DNA of 64,000 bases, from contig JACKCM010000005.1 in assembly GCA_020634035.1 (NCBI GenBank), positions 186,001-250,000 on the forward strand, in the 5' to 3' direction. Every line of letters starts with the position of its first letter. The stretch's first letter is position 1. The notes beneath the pieces are model-generated. The model saw only the letters and a list, made by a program, of their open reading frames with translations, ran no database searches and was not told the DNA's origin. This document shows positions 59,559 through 64,000 of this stretch, piece by piece. This stretch comes from Candidatus Obscuribacterales bacterium. Its GTDB lineage: Bacteria; Cyanobacteriota; Vampirovibrionia; Obscuribacterales; Obscuribacteraceae. A program made the position numbers and the translations under genes.

Positions 59559-59742
59559 GGCTTTCATTAAATCGATTTGACCTGGCTCTTGGCAAGGCTT
59601 ATTATTAATAGGCTCGCGCCTAATCCACTGTTGCCGCACGAGTAAAAGTACGAAGCCGAGAGGACGGGGGCTTTTCCTCCTTTTGTCCCCGTCATCTGGT
59701 TTCTTATTCCTTTTGTTCCTTTCCTCGCTGCATATTTGAACC

Positions 59743-60735
59743 ATGAGTCGTCCGGATCCCGGTAGTGAGAGTCATGGAAGTGACTCCAACTTAGTAGACA
59801 ACAGAAAGCATTTAGACAGCCAGGGGTCTCTGGCTCCATCTCTTTTGGGCGGGCGTGAAGCCCTGGCTGATATCAAAGCGCTCAACGGCCTGGACCGCGA
59901 TAGTAAATCGCCATCGGCGCAGCTGCCCGAATGCAATATCGCCGACTGGCTGACAGAAGAAAAATTTGCCGGTATAGACACCGACGGTAACGGCTTTCTG
60001 AACAAAGAAGAGATTCAGAAAGCCCACAACTCTGGCAACTATTCAGAGAGCGAGAAGAAGAGTCTGCGCTATATGCAGCGAGGTATAAAGATTATCGAGG
60101 AGGCTTCCAACGACGAGTGGTTCGATGAAAATGACGGTATCACTTTCAATGATGTCAAAGCCTACAAGCCCTATACGCCGGATCTCAAGTTCTCTCCAGT
60201 CAATGATATGTTCGCCAAAGATGACATGGTCGTCTGGGCGAGCACCATGGCCGATTCTCTCAAATTTCCTGATGACGGCACCAACAACTATACCAATGCC
60301 TTTCGGCACACCCTGACTACGGCTATGTACGCTCTAAAATACGGTGACCGAACAGCCATGGCTCTGGCTGATACCAATGAGTTCGTTACCGGTATGAGAG
60401 ATACCGGCGAAGCGTGGTTAGTGGATGCGAAGAACTCCGCTCGCCGGATCTTTGGTGTCGATGAGGAAAACGTCGAACAAAAAGATACTTACTGGCGCTA
60501 TGATACCCGCGCCGATGATTATAACAATCAGGTCGGCCTCGACCTTGCCCGGGAACTGCGCGCCGAAGCCGAGCGCACCGGCGAACCAGTCTCTATAGAC
60601 CGGCTTTTGAACAGGGTGGTCGAGACCCTCGAGAAAGGCGATGTGGTGACCGATGTCTACCGCGGCAAAAATCAGTATGGAAAGCTATTGCAAGATCCAG
60701 GAGTCTCAGACGATTCTAGAAGCAAGACTCTCTAA
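59743..60735 (+). CDS. EF-hand protein with putative DUF6973-like domain
   Basis: A 330-residue protein without a recognisable signal peptide. Residues about 70-86 contain a canonical calcium-binding loop (GIDTDGNGFLNKEEIQKA). Residues 185-275 read YTNAFRHTLTTAMYALKYGDRTAMALADTNEFVTGM...DYNNQVGLDLARELR. The pattern NAFRH, then an acidic helix, then D.YNNxVG resembles the DUF6973 domain, which occurs in secreted or toxin-like proteins. The call rests on short motifs and is uncertain. The last 55 residues are charged. The possible pairing with the gene 185 bases upstream (immunity-like?) is speculation. It ends six bases from the convergent TPR kinase. Confidence 0.6.
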   Translation: MSRPDPGSESHGSDSNLVDNRKHLDSQGSLAPSLLGGREALADIKALNGLDRDSKSPSAQLPECNIADWLTEEKFAGIDTDGNGFLNKEEIQKAHNSGNYSESEKKSLRYMQRGIKIIEEASNDEWFDENDGITFNDVKAYKPYTPDLKFSPVNDMFAKDDMVVWASTMADSLKFPDDGTNNYTNAFRHTLTTAMYALKYGDRTAMALADTNEFVTGMRDTGEAWLVDAKNSARRIFGVDEENVEQKDTYWRYDTRADDYNNQVGLDLARELRAEAERTGEPVSIDRLLNRVVETLEKGDVVTDVYRGKNQYGKLLQDPGVSDDSRSKTL

Positions 60736-60740
60736 ATAGT

Positions 60741-63050
60741 CTATTCTGCCGAAAAAGAACGGGTGAAGTTCTCCATGTTCTTCATCGATGGCGGCGCAGC
60801 CGTTTTATCGAAAGATGAAGTTTTGAACGGGGACCCGCTCACAGAACGACTCTGCTTCTTGAGTTCATCGGTTATCTGTCTGGTGTTATTGATCTGAAAG
60901 TCTCTGATCTGTTCGTTCATCGTCTGGGCTCGTTTGATCTGCTCTAGTTTGTATTTGGCCAGATCGGCTTCGTATTTAGCATCGAGGGCGGCACTGTCCA
61001 TGGTGCTGCGTACCGGCGGCATGTCGTCGGCGCTGCCAGTAGAATTCTGGTTCCCAGGCGTAATAGAGGGACTCTTCTGAACCAGACCCTTAAGAGGCAG
61101 GGCGCGCCTCTCTAGCTCTTCTCTGTCGCTGCTTGAAGTTATTTTAGAGGCTAGGGCTAGAGCACCCTGGGCTCGTCTGGCGGTCTCCGGAGTCCAGCTC
61201 AGTCGGTGGCAGAGCTCGGCACTCTCGAGCCAGGTCTCGGCTACTTTCGAAGCCGATACCGCATTGCCGGCGCGGGTGTATTCAGAAAGGGCCTGGTCAA
61301 AAAATTCTATCGCCCGATCACCGGCTTTCTTCTTGTTGTCGCCACTGGCTCTCTGGGCTGCCAGCCTTGCTGAAGCAAGATAGAGGTCACCCTTCAGCTC
61401 CGGTGAGATTTTATATGTTTCAGATTCTTTAAGAGCTTTTTCTAGATTTGCTTTTGCCTGGTCTTCTTTCTTGTTCTGTCGAGCCACCTCAGCTGTTCCT
61501 AATAAGGCAGATAGATAAAGCTCCGGGGAGTCGGCTTTTTTAGTTGAGAGTTTTTCTAGCGCCTGCTTGAAATACAGCTCGGCGCTATCGAGATTGCCGT
61601 TCTCCAGATTGATGTTGCCGAGTCTCAGGCAGTAGGTGGCTGCGGCGCTGACATCAGCATCAGACCCGGCGAGCAATTTTTTATAGTCCTCTTCAAGACC
61701 CGCCCAGTGAGGCTTTCCTTCATTGTAGGCGGTCTCGGTCTTCTGGCGAAGAGTTTCATACTGACCCTGTTCATACTGTTTGATCAGACCGGGACCGGCA
61801 AAAAATGCTGCGGCGCCGAACAATGCCAGAGTGCCTGCCAAGACCAGGATCTTTACCAGGGGGGTTTGCTTCTGGTTTTCTTCTGCGATGGTACTTTTGC
61901 TCTGGCGCAGCCGTGAGCTTTTCTGAGTCGCCGGTTCTGTGACCTGGGGGGCGCTGACACTAGATTCTTTAGACCGGTTGGATTCGTCCAAAAAATCCTG
62001 CTCGGGAGGCTTTGTTTTCCAGGGATTTGTCGCTTTAGCATCGGCAGACGGCTCCTGAGATTGATTCGGAACGAAAGCCGGAGGCGAGTTCTTTTCCTTG
62101 TTTTCCTGTCTTGCCGGGGGATGTTCATGATCGCCTGTGTATTTGAGAGCAAGCCCTTCTTCCCGGGTGGCTTTCAATTCTTCCAGCAGTTCGGCGGCGT
62201 TCTGAAATCTTTGGGCCGGATCTTTTTCGAGACATTTTTCGATCATCGCCGCCACTCTTCTTTCCAACCTTCCGGTTTTCAGCTCTGGGGCTATTATCGA
62301 GGGCGGACCGTTGACATGTTTGAAAATAGTATCGAGGGCGTTCTCTCCAATAACCGGAGGAAGCCCGGTAAAACACTCATGCATGACACAGCCAAGAGAA
62401 TAGATGTCCGAGCGTCCGTCGGTATCTTTGCCCCGGCACTGCTCCGGGCTCATATAGAGCGGACTGCCGAAGACTGATCCTGTAGCGGTCAGATCCTGTA
62501 TGGTCAATCCACTGTCAGCCAGCACCTTGGCGATGCCGAAGTCCAGCAGTTTTGCGAAAGTCTCTGCTTCAGAGTCAATCTTCTGCAGCATGATATTGCT
62601 GGTTTTGATATCCCGGTGGATGATGTTTTGATTGTGGATGTATTTGAGGGCGCGAACTACCTGTTCGAATACTCGTAGAAATTCTTCGGCTTCTATAGAA
62701 CCGCTCTGGGCAATACGCTCTTGCAGGCTCTCCCCTTCTACATATTCCATGACCAGATACGGTTTACCTTCGGTGGTCACACCATAGTCGAAGACCGCAA
62801 TCAGATTAGGGTGGGCGAGCTGGCTGCCTGCCTTGGCTTCTATATCGAAGCGTTTCAAACTGACTGAATCGAGCGAGAGAGCTGTGTTCAAGACCTTGAT
62901 CGCAACCAGTTTATTCAGTTGTTTGTGGCGACCTTTGAGAACCAGACCCATGCCGCCCTGGCCAAGAAGGGCAAGCACGTCATAACGCTCTGGTGCCACT
63001 GCCGGCAGTGGGGGCTGAGAGATCTCCAGATTGGAATTTTCTGCGGTCAT
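60741..63050 (-). CDS. Hanks-type Ser/Thr kinase with membrane helix and C-terminal TPR region
   Basis: A 769-residue protein. The kinase domain (residues 22-290) has GQGGMG at 30-35, Lys52, HRDIKTSN with Asp147 and DFG at 170-172, and should be active. After a Pro/Lys/Ser-rich juxtamembrane segment, a helix near residues 405-425 (LVLAGTLALFGAAAFFAGPGL) leads to TPR-type repeats (AATYCLRLGNINLENGNLDSAELYFKQALEKL and similar). The last 100 residues are Gln/Lys/Thr-rich. It is the third kinase of this build in the window, here with TPR rather than LRR. It follows the gene at the window edge by 23 bases. Confidence 0.93.
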   Translation of the reverse strand: MTAENSNLEISQPPLPAVAPERYDVLALLGQGGMGLVLKGRHKQLNKLVAIKVLNTALSLDSVSLKRFDIEAKAGSQLAHPNLIAVFDYGVTTEGKPYLVMEYVEGESLQERIAQSGSIEAEEFLRVFEQVVRALKYIHNQNIIHRDIKTSNIMLQKIDSEAETFAKLLDFGIAKVLADSGLTIQDLTATGSVFGSPLYMSPEQCRGKDTDGRSDIYSLGCVMHECFTGLPPVIGENALDTIFKHVNGPPSIIAPELKTGRLERRVAAMIEKCLEKDPAQRFQNAAELLEELKATREEGLALKYTGDHEHPPARQENKEKNSPPAFVPNQSQEPSADAKATNPWKTKPPEQDFLDESNRSKESSVSAPQVTEPATQKSSRLRQSKSTIAEENQKQTPLVKILVLAGTLALFGAAAFFAGPGLIKQYEQGQYETLRQKTETAYNEGKPHWAGLEEDYKKLLAGSDADVSAAATYCLRLGNINLENGNLDSAELYFKQALEKLSTKKADSPELYLSALLGTAEVARQNKKEDQAKANLEKALKESETYKISPELKGDLYLASARLAAQRASGDNKKKAGDRAIEFFDQALSEYTRAGNAVSASKVAETWLESAELCHRLSWTPETARRAQGALALASKITSSSDREELERRALPLKGLVQKSPSITPGNQNSTGSADDMPPVRSTMDSAALDAKYEADLAKYKLEQIKRAQTMNEQIRDFQINNTRQITDELKKQSRSVSGSPFKTSSFDKTAAPPSMKNMENFTRSFSAE

Positions 63051-63073
63051 TGCTCTATTCTCCCAACGCGCTA

Positions 63074-63985
63074 TCAGCGAGTGCGTCTTCTATAATTCCA
63101 GTCGGCTCGAGATTTTTCATAGTCTTTGTTATACCTGGGTCTCTGATTGCGAACCCGGCTGTCCGCTTCATTGAGTCTTCGATGGGACTCTCTCTGAGCT
63201 TCTCTTTGTCTCATCAAGGATATCTCTTCAGAGGTCAGCTCAGGCTTGATCTCAAGCGAAGCTAGTACCTCTTTCACCGCCGGTGATGCCACCCAGGCTT
63301 CGGTTCCGGTGGCTTCTATGATGTAGAGAAAGCGTCTTACCAGAATGGTCCGGTATATGTACGCTCTTTTTTTTGTTTTGTCCTTGGACTCTACTTTCAG
63401 GTCAATCTGCCGACCGGGATAGCCCTGCCACTTAAGCGAATGCTCCTCGTGTTTCCCTGGATGGCTCTTTATCAGACTTTGGCTTATCGAGTTAAGAAAT
63501 CCGCCTTGCTGACTGTAAGGGATCTGACCCGGAAGGATGGCGTATCCGACCTGATAGCCTCCCTGGGGCTCTTCGTACTGATACTGGACAAAGCGCATTC
63601 CGGCGGTGTCTTTGTACTTGGTAAGAGGATTGCCCGGCAGCTTTACTTTGAATCGACCTTCGCTAAACGAATAACTGGAGAGTTTTGGCGCACCGAAGTC
63701 TGTCTTCTCTTCTTTTGTTGTTTCAGGCTTATCAGGCTCACTTGGCCTACCGGCGACTTCGGCTTCGGCTTCGGTCACCGGCTCAGTTTTAGTTTGAGTT
63801 TTAACTTTCGCTTCGCTTACCGTCGTAGTCTTCTTCTTTTCTATTTGGTTCTCGAATTTATCAACCAGCTTTTTAAATCTGGTGATGAAGATCTCGGGTG
63901 TACCCGGGTCGAACAGGAGCCTGGTATGCAGATGTTTGTCCAGTGGTTCATTGTACGGGGCCATCTCGATGATCACATAGCGCAT
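63074..63985 (-). CDS. Protein of unknown function, 5'-truncated at the window edge
   Basis: At least 303 residues; the frame continues without stop to base 64000, so the true N-terminus lies outside. The visible start (PYNEPLDKHLHTRLLFDPG) is followed by a Lys/Thr/Glu-rich linker of about 60 residues and a folded domain of about 145 residues (KLSSYSFSEGRFKVKLPGNPLTKY...YQVGYAILPGQIP...FLYIIEATGTEAWVASPAVKEVLASLEIKPE), which has a mixed alpha/beta look, like secreted proteins of the PsbP/LpoB type. The C-terminus is highly basic (RRRTR). It may form an operon with the TPR kinase gene 23 bases downstream. Confidence 0.68.
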   Translation of the reverse strand: MRYVIIEMAPYNEPLDKHLHTRLLFDPGTPEIFITRFKKLVDKFENQIEKKKTTTVSEAKVKTQTKTEPVTEAEAEVAGRPSEPDKPETTKEEKTDFGAPKLSSYSFSEGRFKVKLPGNPLTKYKDTAGMRFVQYQYEEPQGGYQVGYAILPGQIPYSQQGGFLNSISQSLIKSHPGKHEEHSLKWQGYPGRQIDLKVESKDKTKKRAYIYRTILVRRFLYIIEATGTEAWVASPAVKEVLASLEIKPELTSEEISLMRQREAQRESHRRLNEADSRVRNQRPRYNKDYEKSRADWNYRRRTR

Positions 63986-64000
63986 CTCGTTGACTCTACT

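Overview
The window looks like chromosome from a Gram-negative-type bacterium with a large regulatory and envelope repertoire. It has an RND pump with a lipoprotein adaptor, a TonB-like protein, many lipoproteins with lipobox cysteines, three Hanks-type Ser/Thr kinases carrying LRR or TPR regions behind a membrane segment, several TPR proteins, a DUF4388 protein with a degenerate GGDEF domain, MshEN-like repeats and a secreted orthocaspase. This mix resembles the non-photosynthetic sister lineages of Cyanobacteria (Melainabacteria/Obscuribacterales-like). That placement is inference from gene content; no rRNA or tRNA is present to test it. I saw no phage genes, transposases or CRISPR arrays.

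Layout: 1-3.9 kb, a membrane GGDEF-EAL protein and two envelope proteins (+). 3.9-11.4 kb, a long minus-strand run: YdeP-like molybdopterin oxidoreductase, TPR lipoprotein, small secreted protein, KefB-type antiporter, DUF3124 lipoprotein and a two-helix protein, the last three overlapping. 11.5-17.5 kb, a sorbosone-dehydrogenase-like enzyme, an 11-repeat secreted protein and an orthocaspase. 17.9-23 kb, an RND efflux pair divergent from a TetR regulator, with 18-bp-phased operators between them. 23-33.5 kb, a Ymh-like protein, surface and TPR proteins, a double-domain M16 peptidase, a methyltransferase and MshEN-repeat and GGDEF-like proteins. 33.9-42.7 kb, an SRPBCC protein, flavin reductase, DinB, DUF4388-GGDEF protein, TPR lipoprotein and an LRR kinase. 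42.6-49.2 kb, a minus-strand envelope block (L,D-transpeptidase, TonB-like protein, DacB, thioredoxin-fold protein). 49.2-55.8 kb, thioesterase, MATE exporter, a PerR-like/rubrerythrin oxidative-stress pair with matching operators, quinone oxidoreductase and MnmC-like methyltransferase. 56-64 kb, an LRR kinase, a DUF1573-cytochrome c lipoprotein, an EF-hand protein with a putative DUF6973-like domain and a TPR kinase.

The most striking feature is a family of three dispersed RNA genes, all on the minus strand, at 34642-34895, 44331-44586 and 46540-46790. Each has its own promoter, with the -10 exactly 7 nt before an invariant GGGGTA start, and each ends in a rho-independent terminator. In between are several hairpins whose stems change sequence between copies while keeping pairing. 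A conserved palindrome lies at about -82 in every copy. Two copies flank the TonB-like gene in the envelope block. I do not recognise this RNA. Copy-to-copy covariation, fixed promoter geometry and fixed terminators together make it the best candidate for an undescribed system here.
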